Part shown: in pieces, positions 47,731 through 58,967 of the stretch | Layout of the letters: every line of letters starts with the position of its first letter | Position numbering within the stretch: the first letter of the stretch is position 1 | Source of the DNA: Phlebopus portentosus | Lineage: Eukaryota > Basidiomycota > Agaricomycetes > Boletales > Boletinellaceae | Length of the DNA stretch: 64,000 nt | Assembly: GCA_037892935.1 (NCBI GenBank) | Contig: JAYXKI010000008.1 | Coordinates: 1,178,001-1,242,000, forward strand | Reading direction: 5' to 3' | Notes under the pieces: generated by a model | What the model was told of the DNA's origin: nothing | What the model saw: only the letters and a program-made list of their open reading frames with translations | The model's database searches: none | Program-made: the position numbers and the translations under genes

Positions 47731-48878
47731 TAAGGCCCTAACAATGCGTGGAGACAATTGAAGTAGACTAGAAAAAAAAAGATTGTATCAGTAGACAGAT
47801 TTCAGCTATTTTGACACTGACGTTTCGCAAGCAGAAAATCGCCAAGCAAATAGATGAAAGAATGCGGTGCTACTGCTGCAGAAATCAGTGCGAACGATGC
47901 ACAAATAGCAGTTACGAGACTTGATCCAATGGTGTACGTGACAAGACGCTGCACGATTGAATCCGATCTCCTGAATCCGGAACGTGCCTTCCGCAACAGC
48001 CATACTAACACGACAGCTAGGTATGTATCTGTGAATTGCGCAGCAACAGATGCTGCGAGCTGCATAGGAATAGCATTATCTATCATTGGAAGTTCACTAA
48101 CGCTGACGATTCGAGTGAAATATGCCATTGTTACTGCAAACTGTGCCAAAACTGCGATGCTTAATGCTCCTGTTAGAATGCGGTTCTTGCTGCTCACTTT
48201 GAACATATGAGCACAATATCAAGAATCACAACACTGATACATTACTTACAATACCAAGCGCGTCGGATGAGGATGGCCTGTACCATGGCATCAATAAAAG
48301 CGGTGAGACCAGAGATAGCTGGACCGGTCCTAGAGGAAAGTTGTATGCTTAAATAAACATTCTATGTATTGCAAAAAGGCTCACTTCTGAAAGCGAACTA
48401 GCGAAGTTGGATCTGCAATACCCTTTACAAAGCATACATAAGTAGCATTCGCGATTAATGCTTGATGCACTGTATCCATAATCCATAACGTAGACATGTA
48501 CACCTTGAACCAGCGCTTCTCGGTGTTCCAATATTTCTAAGAGGTCAAGAATATTTGATAATTACGCCCGCTTCGGCACATAAGGAAACGTACCTCACAA
48601 TACAGATAGAACTGAAGGCATCCGACACCCCAAAGGCTAGAGACTTGATCAAAGCAAGTACGGGAGGGAATCATAACAAAATTTACGCTGACGAAATGCT
48701 AAGAAACTGTGGTCAAATATCTGGGAAACGAATGAAAAAAGGAGGAAATCACATTACTGAGATGAATAAACATCCGAACTAGAAATAAGGTGTCGATATG
48801 GCACGTCACGAAGAGCAAATGTCGCAAACGCACAGTAATATCTACGTTCAACGCGGGCATGCTGATTGTGGACGCCAT
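47731..48878 (-). pseudogene. DUF6534-type membrane protein, copy 5, 3'-truncated at the MITE
   Basis: ATG at 48878 (MASTISMPALNVDIT). The first exons are intact, including the 12-base micro-exon and LWGVGCLQFYLYCE. The main block reads SKNRILTGALSIAVLAQFAVTM, QFTDTYLAVVLVWLLRKARSG, TIGSSLVTAICASFALISAAV and FIYLLGDFLLAKR, and the last helix begins VYFNCL. Immediately after that exon the sequence enters the inverted-repeat element, and beyond it the expected LNARSSLR serine-rich tail is absent. The seven-helix core could still be made with an aberrant end, so loss of function is likely but not certain. It corresponds to copy 7 in the tandem duplicate. Confidence 0.65.
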
Positions 48879-50133
48879 TATGCCTGCTTCTCGCGAACAA
48901 TAGCCAAGAAGGAGGAAGACTTGAAGAGGTGGGATGCCTTGACTGGGTGCGGGGAGGCAGGTATGAGGAGAAGCGATGTCCGCTATTATCATTTTTAAGT
49001 AGTACGAGCTGCGCTGACTACTGTACATGAAACACGAGATCATCGTACATCGGAGTTGTCTGTCTCAAATTATGCATAGCTATTCACTGAACAAGGTTGA
49101 ATTCAGAATCGGTGGCGGGACAAATCTTCGGCTGTGTTTGGTATCTATCTGCTAGGACTTTAGGACTGTGTGGCGCTTGTCTTGGCTCCGGTACCGAGCT
49201 GTCACTGAGTGCAGAGCGCCACTTGGCGTCGGGCACATCAAGAGCGCTAACATTACTGATGTCAGTGGCTTTACTAGTAAGCCGTCCCAGATCAGAATGC
49301 CAGTGGTATTCTGATGATGAACATATTCAAGGGATAGTTTGTCTTCGTGCATGAGAACAGTAAATGCCACTTGGTGGCAAACAAGATACCGCTCTCGCGT
49401 GAGACCTAGCAGAACAGGGCTGAAACAATAGTTCTCTTTGCTGACCATTGCCAGGTCAGAAGCACATGACACTCGCGTCAGATTGAGTGGGCATGCCAGC
49501 ACGAAGGAAGATCTGAATAGAATGTCGCAGTTGAGTTGAGGGGGCAAAGCAGAAAGAAAGAAAAAGTTCCATCTGAAACTCACATGATGCGCAGGTCGCG
49601 TATTCGAGCGCAAGCGTACGCGGCGCGGCGCTGATTCGTTGATACACACAGGTGTGATCTTTCGAGTCGGGATGTATTTGCTATGGATCGCATGCGTCTT
49701 GGGACTGCGGTAAAGAGAGATACTTGATATAAGAGATCATGTTGTCAGGGTTGCCTGTCCTCTTGCCCTAAATTTCATACAAGCAACCAATTTGAAGGAT
49801 CTTCAGTATGCATTACACTTCCTGCACCAAATGTATAAGAGCATTTTGGTGGTCTGCGGTAGAGACGTCGTCGTCTCAGGATTACGTGATGCCCAAGATC
49901 GCATGTTCGAACCCGGACGTGAGCAGTCAATTATTTTCCTATGCTTGAACGATTTCGGGCGTGCCCTTTCTCGCCACTTACCCCTCGGGAAAAATCTTAC
50001 ATGACCATATAGCTTGCCAGAGACGTAGTAAAGACGTGCGTGACACCATTCATATCGGGATTGAATAAAGGCTGAAATTTCAAATACCACTGAAAGTCAT
50101 CACCACGGTGCTTACATTTTCACAAAAGCGTTT
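48879..50133. other. Spacer of unit A (repeated block, no clear gene)
   Basis: Repeated at 53891-55218 and in part at 58016-58520. A 165-codon minus-strand frame at 49152-49649 is not preserved in the other copies. The three copies share a sequence before a GTGAGTTTC donor-like site (about 49585 here), so a decayed or non-coding transcript is possible. Confidence 0.45.
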
Positions 50134-51663
50134 TCAAGAAAGCTGATAACATTCGTCGATGTTAGCTGATATTCCGAGGGCTGCATAAACTGAAGAGTTC
50201 ACCGTCATTCTATCAGTGCCAGTCTCGATATCAATGTTGACTCTGCATTCAATTGCCTTCGGTATCGGAGCCTCGAAACATAATATCAAAGGATTGTATC
50301 AATAGACGAAGGGTGATACACACCTTGTTCGAGTCGCTTGCGGAGCGGTTTATATCTCCGGGAGAGGAAGAAGATGAATTTTCGAAATGAATACTTAGGT
50401 CGCCTGATTCTTGGTTTGCAGCGGCACGAAGACTTGATCTTGCGTTTAATCTACGGATCCTCGTCAACACCAAATAATAGATAAGACATAAGTCACTAAC
50501 GATGCAAATAGACAATTGAAATAAACTGAAAGAAAGAGATTGAATTAGTAGACAGACTTCAAGTATTCGAACACTGACGTTTCGAAAGAAGATAACCGGC
50601 AAGCTCGAAGATGGAAGAATTTGGTGCTACCGTGGCAGAAACCAGTGCGACCAACGGGCAGATCGTAGTAACGAGGCTTGAGCCAATGATGTACGTGACT
50701 AAGCGTTTCACGATTGAATCTGATCTCCTAAATCCAGAACGTGCCTTCCGCAACAGCCATACTTGAACGACAGCCAGGAATGTATCTGTGAACACCACAA
50801 AGGCAGCTGCTGTGAGCTGCAGCGGAATGGCATAGCCTGGCGGTATACTTTCGCTGATACTGGCGGTTATGATGGAATATCCCAAGGTTAGTGCAAACTG
50901 TATCAAAACCGCAGCACTCAATGCTCCTGTTAGAACGCGCCCTTCGCTGCTTACTTTGATGACGTGAGCCTTCCATCAAGGACCACAATATTGGCATATT
51001 ACTTACAATACCAAGCACGTCGGATGAAAATGATTTGTACCATGGCATCGATAAAAGCGGTCAAAGCAGCGATGCCCGGAGTGATTCTGTAGGCTTGTCA
51101 ATATTGTAAATGATCCTTTTCATAGATCAAAAAAGCTCACTTCTGGTAGCGAGATAACCATGCTGGATCCGCAATTCCCTTCACAAGGCACATATATGCA
51201 GTGTTTGAGATTAATGCTTGATGCACTGTATCCACAATCCATAACACAACCATGTACGTCTTGATCCAGCGCTTCTCGGTTTTCCAAAATTTCTAAATGA
51301 TTGAGATCTATGGACGCGAGTAGTTCGGTACTTTATGGAACGCACCTCGCAATACAAATAGAACTGAAGGCATCCGACACCCCACAGGCTGAACAAGACA
51401 GATACGCAATATGACTATTATACCGAAAAGAGAACTGTGATAAATGGCTACACTTACGCCGATGTAAGACTATGAAGTTTTAGCAACATATCGCGGTTAT
51501 CTGCGGTTACACCCTGAGATTCGAAAGAGCTCACATCACTGCAATGAAGAAACATCCATACTAGAAAGACGTCGTGAATGCGACACGTCAGAAAATGAAA
51601 AAAGATCTCTGGGCATACCGTGCTATCTACTTGCGACGCACTTATGGCACCTGAAGATGCCAT
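50134..51663 (-). CDS. DUF6534-type seven-helix membrane protein, copy 6
   Basis: ATG 51663 (MASSGAISASQVDST). Splicing out the next intron gives YGCFFIAVILTSA (exon 2 plus the 12-base micro-exon 51458-51469), then LWGVGCLQFYLYCE. Conserved core: LIQFALTLGYSIITASISES, VFTDTFLAVVQVWLLRKARSG, IIGSSLVTTICPLVALVSATV and FELAGYLLSKR. The last helix is followed by LNARSSLRAAANQESGDLSIH and a tail ending KAIECRVNIDIETGTDR...DECYQLS (TGA 50134-50136). Apparently complete. Strongest relative in the window is copy 8 at 55219-56741, including shared upstream DNA. Confidence 0.78.
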
Positions 51664-52402
51664 AACGAAAACTCCCTCTTAAGAACGGGTCGAGGAAGAG
51701 GAATTTCCCACAATGTCTGAGAAAGGTGGACAACCGATATGGTGGGAGTGAGGCAAGCTATGAGGAAGAAAGCCAATTCCCGTTCTCCTTTATGTGCTAC
51801 GGGCTGTGTTGATCGTTGGGCAGAAAAAATAGATCGGAACCTCATACAACTAGTCCAATTCATGTTACGGCATCTTTTAGTACCAGTCTTTCACCTGTTC
51901 ATCAAGCAAGTCATGGGCGGCTGAAACAGAAGTAGAGATCAGATAAATCACAAAGCCTCAATGAGGTGCACCGCTTACCTCTCTGGAAATGATCTCTATG
52001 TAATCGAATCCAAGTCGCTGTACAAATGTCAGCCTGAGTGGGCGCTATAGAGTAACAGATTGTTTTGTCAGGAACGTCGAAGCTGACACAGGAACTCGGT
52101 GATGTCTAAGTTTTAGACCGTGTTCCAGAATTACGTAATACTCACACCGCCGAATACCCCAAAAATGTGCAGTCATGTATTTTCCCATGCACATAGGAGC
52201 GAATTCTTCTAAGTCGAGCACATCCTTTCTCTTTCGGATACATCTCAACTATATAGCTGGCCACAGACGTAGCAACTATGTATATGACTGTATCTACGCA
52301 ACTTGAAGAAGATCGGGACTTGGTAAAGGGTGCCAACTCAAGAACCGATGGGAAATTTCCACCATATCGATAAAAACACTTTCAAGTCAACTGATAATAT
52401 TC
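51664..52402. other. Upstream region of copy 6; right end of unit A
   Basis: Closely similar to 56742-57640 upstream of copy 8, with a block present only in the later copy (about 57066-57245). No gene supported. Confidence 0.55.
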
Positions 52403-53890
52403 CTAGATGTTAGCTGACGTTCCAAGACCCACAGAAAATTCGGAGTTCGCCGTTGGTTTATCAGTACCAGTCTCGACATCAATGTTGATTCTGCATTCAA
52501 GTGCCTTCGGTATTGAAGCCTAGAAACATAATATCAAAAATTATATAATTAGACAAAGGGCGATGCACATCTTGTTCGAGTCACTCCCAGAGCGGTTCGG
52601 TTCTCCTGAAGAGGAAGAAGATAAATCCTCGAGATGAATGCTCATGCCAACTGATTCCTGTTCCGCAGCGGCGGCGCGAAGACTCGTCCTTGCATTTAAT
52701 CTGCGGTTGTTTGTCAGCTTGAATGTTATCAGAGAATATACGGCTCCTACGATGCGAGGAGACAATTGAAGTAGACTAAAAAGAAGAGATTGTATCAGTA
52801 GACAGATTGCGGATATTTGGACACTGACGTTTCGCAAGAAGAATATCGCTGATTGAGTAGATGAAGGAATGCAGTGCTACTGCTGCAGAAATCAGCGAGA
52901 ACAGTACACAAATCGCAGTTATGAAGCTTGATCCAATAGTGTACGTGACTAAACGGTTTACGATAGAATCTCTTCTCCTAAATCCAGAACGTGCCTTCCA
53001 CAATAGCCATACTAACACGACAGCTAGGCATGCATCTGTGATTGTCAAAACAGCAGCAGCCGCGAGCTGCATAGGAATAGCATTGAGTAGTATTGGGAGT
53101 TTGCGGGTATCAATGAATCGAACGAATAATGCCATGTTTAATGCAAACTGTGCCAAAGCTGTGATGCTTAATGCCCCTGTTAGAATGCGGCTTTTGCTGC
53201 TCACTTGGAAGACGTAAGCACAATATCAGGAAACACGATACTGGTGCATTACTTATAATACCAAGCACACCGGATGAGGATGGCTTGAACCACGACATCG
53301 ATAAAAGCGGTGAGCCCAGAGAAAGCTGAACCGGTCCTAGAGGGAAGCTGTGTGATCAGATGAGCCTTCTATGTATTGCAAGACTCACTTTTGAAAGTGA
53401 AATAGCAAAATTGGATTTGCAATACCCTTTACAAAGCATACATAAGTAACATTCGCGATCAATGCTTGATGAACTGTATCCAGGATCCATAAAGCGGACA
53501 TGTACACCTTGATCCAGCGCTTCTCGGTCATCCAATATTTCTACAAGATCAAGAATATTCGGTAATTATGCCCACTTCGGCACATAAGGAAACGTACCTC
53601 GCAATACAGATAGAACTGAAGGCATCCGACACCCCAAAGGCTAGAAATTGTTCAAAACAGGTAGGAGAGAGAAATTGTAAAGAATGTTTACACTGATGTA
53701 ATTCTACATGTAAGAAACTGAGGTCAGATGTCTGGGAAGCAAAAGAGGAAAGCGGAGAAAATCACACTACTGAAATGAATAAACTTCCAAACTGGAATGA
53801 AGGTGTCTATATGCACGTCACGATAAGCAAATGTCTGGAACGCACAGTATTATCCACATTAAACGAGGGCATGCTGACTTTAGAAGCCAT
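52403..53890 (-). CDS. DUF6534-type seven-helix membrane protein, copy 7
   Basis: Tandem duplicate of copy 5, but with its 3' half present. ATG 53890 (MASKVSMPSFNVDNT). Core: SKSRILTGALSITALAQFALNM, TITDACLAVVLVWLLWKARSG, TIGSSFITAICVLFSLISAAV, FIYSISDILLAKR and VYFNCLLAS, then LNARTSLRAAAAEQESVGMSIH and the tail KALECRINIDVETGTDKPT. It stops at TAG 52403-52405 after GTSANI, a few residues before the DECYQLS ending of copies 6 and 8; beyond the stop the sequence still resembles that ending, so the stop is a late, mild truncation. Otherwise the gene looks functional. Confidence 0.75.
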
Positions 53891-55218
53891 GCTGCCTGCT
53901 TCTCGCAAACAACAGCGAAGAAGAGGGAAGGTTTGAAGAGGTGGGACGCCTTGATTGGATGCGGGGAAGGGGTATGAGGAGAAGCGATATCCACTATTAT
54001 CCTTTTATGTAGTACGAGCTGCGCTGACTACCGTACAGAAACACATGATCATCGCACGTTGGGGTTGTCTGCATCAAATCAGGCTTCTTCTGTTGTATCT
54101 CTTGTCACCGATGCATACCTATTCACAGAGCAAGTCGAAATAGGTGGTGGAACAAATCTTCAGCTGTGTTTGGTATCCGCTGGACTTTAGGACCATGTGG
54201 CTCCTTGTCTTGGCTCTGGTACCGAGCTGTCACCATGTGCAGAGCGCTTCTCTACCGACGAGAACATCGAGATTGACTCTAAGCTGTTGCGAAACCATTA
54301 CTGATGCCGGTGACTTATAGTGTCCCAGGTCAGGATGCCAGTGATATTCCGATGACGAAGCATGATCAAGAGATGATCCATTCCTGTGCATAATAAAGAA
54401 TACACCCCACTTGGTGTTAAACAAGATACCGCTTTCGCGCGAGGCTAAGCAGAATAGGGTTGGAGCAATATTCATAGCTCTCCTTCCTGGTTGTTGCCCG
54501 ATCAGAAGTACATAGCTCTCATATCAGATTGAGTGGATGCCAGCACGAGGGCAGATTATAGATCATTTCGACGAGACACTAGAGTGTCGCAGTTGAGTTG
54601 AGGGGGGCAAAGCAGAAAGAAAGAAAAATTTCATCTGAAACTCACATGATGCGCAGGTCGTGTGTTCGAGCGGCGCAAACCTATCAGGTGTGGTCTTTCG
54701 AGTCGGGATGCATTTGTTATGGATCCCACGTGTCTTGGGATTGCCATAAAGAGGGAAACATGACAGAGGCGGGCATGTTGTCGTTGTCGGGGTTACCTGT
54801 CCTCTTTCCCTAAAGTTCATACAAGCAACCAATTTGACGGACCTTGAGGCTGATGTATGCACTACTGCTTCCTGCGCCAAATTTATAAGAGCATTTTGGT
54901 GGTCTGCGGTAGAGACGTCGTTGTTGGCATGCTCGTCTCAGGATTACGTGATGACCAAGATCGCACGTTCGAACCCGGACGTGAGCAGTTAATTATTTTC
55001 CTATGCACAATAGGAGCGGATTCTTTAGTCGAGGATGCCCTTTCTCGCCACTTTCCACTCGGGAAAAATCTTGCATAACCATATAGCTTGTCAGAGACAT
55101 AGCAAAAACTTGCATGAATCCATTCATACAACTTGAAGATCGGGATTGAATAAAGGCCACAATTTCCAAAGCCACTGAAATCCACCACCACCGTGTTTAC
55201 ATTTTCATAAAAGCACTT
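53891..55218. other. Spacer of unit B (repeated block, no clear gene)
   Basis: Counterpart of 48879-50133. Frames seen in one copy are broken in the other. Shared blocks include CTTGTCTTGGCTC near 54205 and a GTGAGTTTC site near 54645 on the minus strand. Confidence 0.45.
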
Positions 55219-56741
55219 TCAGGAAAGCTGATAACATTCGTCGATGTTAGTTGGTATTCCGAGGGCTGCATAAACTGAAGAGTTCACCGTTGTTCTATCA
55301 GTGCCGGTCTCGATATCAATATTGACTCTGCATTCAATTGCCTTCGATATCGAAGCCTAGAAACATAATATCAAAAAATTGTATAAATAGTCTGAGGGTA
55401 ATACGCACCTTGTTCAAATCGCTTGCAGAGTGGTTTGATTCTCCGGCAATGGAAGAAGACGAATTCTCGAGATGAATACTTAGGCCGCCTGATTCTTGGT
55501 TGGCGGCGGCACGAAGACTTGATCTTGCGTTTAATCTACGGATGCCTGTCAACTCACAAGAATACCAGAAAACATAAGACACTAACGATGCGAGTAGACA
55601 ATTGAAATAAACTGAAAGAAAGGGATTGTATTAGTAGACAGTGTTCAGGTATAGGAACACTGACGTTTCGAAGTTAGAAGGCCAGCAAGCATATAGACAA
55701 AAGAGTGCGGTGCTACCGCAGCAGAAATCAGTGCAAACAACGCACAGATCGCAGTCACAAGACCTGATCCAACAGTGTATGTTACCAGACGGTTTACGAT
55801 TGAATCCGACCTCCTGAAGCCGGAGCGCCCCTTCCGCAATAACCATACTAATGTGACAGCTAGAAATGTATCCGTGAGCGCTCCAACGACAGCTGACGCT
55901 AGCTCGATAGGAATGGATTTAGCTATCAGTGTGATGTCGGTAACGCCAACGATCCGACCGAAAAACGTCATGGTCAGTGCAAACTGTACCAAGACTGCGG
56001 CGCTCGATACTCCTGCCAGAATGCGGTTTTTGTCACTTACTTTGATAGTATGAGCACCAGGAAAAGGATTATGATTCAGGCGTATTACTTACAATACCAA
56101 GCCCGTTGGATGAAGATGGCTTGTACCATGGCGTCGATAAAGGCGGTGAGAATAGAAGTAGCTGATCCAGATCTGTGGGGAAATCATATTTTTAGAACCT
56201 CCTATGAATGGTAAGCCTCACTTCGAATTGCGTGCCAACAAAGCTGGATTTGCAATCCCCTTCACAAAGAGGACATAAGTGTCGTTTGAGATGAACGCTT
56301 GATTCACTGTATCCAGGATCCATAACAGGGACATGTACACCTTGAGCCAGCGCCGCTCGGTCTTCCAATATTTCTAAGATCCAAGTCATTCAACGACTAG
56401 GATAGATACGGCTTATCAAGGAGCCTACCTCGCAATACAAATAGAACTGAAGGCATCCGACACCCCACAGGCTGAACAAGACAGATACGCAATATGACCG
56501 TTATACCGAAAAGAGGACTGTGATAACTGGCGACACTTACGCTGATGTAAGACTAAGAAGTTTTGGTAACGTGTCGCGGTTATCTGCGGTTCCACCCTGA
56601 AATTCGAGGGAACTCACATCACTGCAATGAACAAACATCCAAACTAGAAGGACGTTGTGAACGCGACACGTCAGAAATGTAAATCTCGGGACATACCATG
56701 CTATCTACTTGCGACGCACTTATGGCACCTGAAGATGCCAT
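55219..56741 (-). CDS. DUF6534-type seven-helix membrane protein, copy 8
   Basis: Tandem duplicate of copy 6. ATG 56741 with the same N-terminus as copy 6 (MASSGAISASQVDS). Core: VQFALTMTFFGRIVGVTDIT, ALTDTFLAVTLVWLLRKGRSG, TVGSGLVTAICALFALISAAV and FVYMLAGLLTSKR, then LNARSSLRAAANQESGGLSIH and a tail KAIECRVNIDIETGTDRT...DECYQLS (TGA 55219-55221). Complete by comparison with copy 6. The loop between the first helices of the main exon (GRIVGVTDITLIAKS) differs most between copies, hinting that the extracellular loop is the diverging part. Confidence 0.78.
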
Positions 56742-57639
56742 GATATAAAGTCTCCTTTAAGAACGGGTCGAGGAAGAGGAGATTCACAAAATGTTTGAGA
56801 AAGGCGGACAACGAATATGGTGGGAGTGAGGCAAGCTATGAGGAAGAAAGCCGATTCCCGATTACCTTTATGTGCCGCGGGCTGTGTTGGTTGTTAGGCA
56901 GAAAAAATAGATCGGAACCTCATACAACTAGTCCAATTCATGTTATGGCATCTTTTAGTACCAGTCTTTCACCTGTTCATCAAGCAAGTCATGGGCGGCT
57001 GAAACAGAAGTAGAGATCAGATAAATCACAAAGCCTCAATGAGGTGCACCGCTTACCTCTCTGGAAATGATCTTAATGGGATTGAATCCGAGTTGACGCT
57101 CCACATCAATCTCAGCAATTTAATATGGCCCTGGATCGATATTCCAACCAGGACATTTGTCCTCAGTCTGATAGATGCTCGTGAAAACGGACATCATGAT
57201 GGTAAGGCATAGAGCTTCTTTTACCCAGGAGCGAGCAAAGTCAGCTCTAATACAAATGTCAGCCTGAGTGGGCGTTAGAGTGACAAATTGTTTTGTTGGG
57301 AACGTCGAAATTGACGGGAACTTCGGAGGTGGACAGTGTCGCAGGATTACGTAATACTCTCACCGCCCGATCGAACCGCAAAGTGCGAATGCAGTCATGT
57401 ATTTTCCTATGCAAATAGGAGTGAATTCTTCTAAGTCGAGCATACCCTTTCTCTCTACCTTTCTTTCGGATATATCTCAACTATATACATAGCAGGTTAC
57501 AAACGTAGCAACAATGTCCATGGCTTCATTCACGCAACTTGAAGAAGATCGGGGCTGAGTAAAGCCTGCAATTCCGAAAACCAATGAAATCTTCCACCAC
57601 CGTGTTTACGCGTTCATAAAAAAACTTTCAAGAAAGCTG
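56742..57639. other. Upstream region of copy 8
   Basis: Repeats the region 51664-52400. No gene supported. It includes an extra segment at about 57066-57245 absent from the unit A equivalent. Confidence 0.5.
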
Positions 57640-57690
57640 ATAATGTAGTTGACGTTTCGAGACCCGCAGAAAATTTAGAGTTCACCGGTT
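57640..57690 (-). pseudogene. Remnant tail exon of a ninth DUF6534 gene
   Basis: About 50 bases matching the last exon of copies 6-8 and then ending abruptly in unrelated sequence. Interpreted as the broken start of a third duplication unit. Confidence 0.5.
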
Positions 57691-57879
57691 GTTTGATACT
57701 GAGGCGTGGGAATTGCAATCGTGGTTCCCACAATTATTCCCCTACCCCCCTCACTGCTTGCTCTTGTAAGTTTATCAATACGTATTATTAGTTGGCTTAA
57801 GCCAAGGAATGACATGTTAGTATTTTGAGGCCCGAACAAGGGGTGTAATGGTCAAAATGCCATATTAGTCAGTATGGTC

Positions 57880-58008
57880 TCGTATACGCCGTATATTATA
57901 CGTGCGTATGCGTCTCTTGGTTCAGAGAAAAATATACGCGCGTATTTTATACGACCGTATGCGTATGAAGCTGAAAATATACGCGCGTATCGTGTACGAC
58001 ACGCGCGG
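57880..58008. repeat. CG/TA palindrome-rich stretch
   Basis: Contains two exact copies of the 12-base palindrome ATACGCGCGTAT (57934-57945 and 57979-57990, 45 bases apart) plus related TACG/CGTA runs. Very unlike its surroundings in composition; lies between the broken unit and a third copy of the spacer block. Not coding. Confidence 0.75.
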
Positions 58009-58015
58009 AACCCTA

Positions 58016-58520
58016 TTTCTGCTAGGACTTTAGGACCGCGCCGCTCCTTGTCTTGGCTCCGGTATCGAGGTGTCACCGTGTGCAGAGCGTTTCTCTAGCT
58101 ACTAGAACATCGGGATAGTCTCATAGCTGTTGCGAAACCATTACTGATGCCGGTGACTTATAGTGTCCCAGACCAGTATGCCAGTGGTATTCCGATGATG
58201 AAGCATGATCAAGAGATGATTCGTTCCTGTGCATAATAAAGAATACGCTCTACTTGGCGTTACTGTAAACAAGATACCGCGTTCGCGTGAGACCAAGCAG
58301 AATAGGGTTGAAGCAATAGTTCTCCTTCCTTCCTGGTTGTTGCCCGATCAGAAGTACTGTACATAGCTCTAATATCAGATTGAGTGGATGGCAGCACGAG
58401 GGAAGATTATAGACCATTTCGACGAGACACTAGAACGTCACAGTTGAGTCGAGAGGGCAAAGCAGAAAGCGGAAAAAAAAAGAAAAAGTTCCGTCCGTCC
58501 GAAACTCACATGATGCCCAG
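58016..58520. repeat. Third copy of the spacer block
   Basis: Matches about 49150-49600 and 54170-54660 (shared GGACTTTAGGAC, CTTGTCTTGGCTC, AAACAAGATACCGC). Marks the outer end of the duplicated region. Confidence 0.7.
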
Positions 58521-58967
58521 CCTTACTTGCCCCGCTGTGGAGCACGTTCCTACGCGACTCGGTTTCCTGTTTCTCGAAGATTTCGGGCTTCTGATGCAAA
58601 TTCCTTCCAGTATGTTCTCTTTGAACTGGATCTCATAGCTTCCAAGACTTCAGGAATCAAACGTACTGTACTTGGTGAGAGATGTTCACGGTTGGGAGTA
58701 GACCAAAAGCAGATAAATTACGTGCATCATGGATTCGCAAGAAGACAACGATGTGACGTATCTAGGAAGATTCAATTTGGATGGATAAAAAGTCCTTGAG
58801 GACGGGAATAAAGTGACCGTGCAATCAAAAAGAGATTCTTTTCTCCGGTCTCTGTTTAATCCGTACGCGTAAAAGTTCTGACACCAGCTGCATCTCCGAG
58901 TCACCAAACCTCCGTTTCCATGTTCACCAATGCGAATACTACCATGTAACTCCAGAATCCCTAAATT
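58521..58967. other. Intergenic, no gene seen
   Basis: About 450 bases between the last repeated block and the end of the aldehyde dehydrogenase gene. Nothing supported. Confidence 0.55.

Larger units (their letters stand above)
47731..52402. repeat. Tandem segmental duplication, unit A
   Basis: Unit of about 4.7-5 kb containing DUF6534 copies 5 and 6 plus a shared spacer; matched position by position by unit B (copies 7 and 8). The start codons of equivalent genes are 5012 and 5078 bases apart. Coding exons, introns and spacers are all similar, so the duplication is recent relative to the family. Confidence 0.8.
52403..57690. repeat. Tandem segmental duplication, unit B
   Basis: Second unit, holding DUF6534 copies 7 and 8. 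Its right edge (about 57640-57690) again begins the tail of a DUF6534 gene (compare CAGAAAATT...AGAGTTCACC with copy 7) and then breaks off, showing that a third unit once followed. Confidence 0.75.

Noticed and set aside
49152..49649. 165-codon minus-strand frame in the repeated spacer
   Set aside because: Not preserved in the two other copies of the same spacer.
57880..58008. ATACGCGCGTAT stretch as a centromere or origin
   Set aside because: Only about 130 bases and two exact palindromes; nothing else supports such a role.
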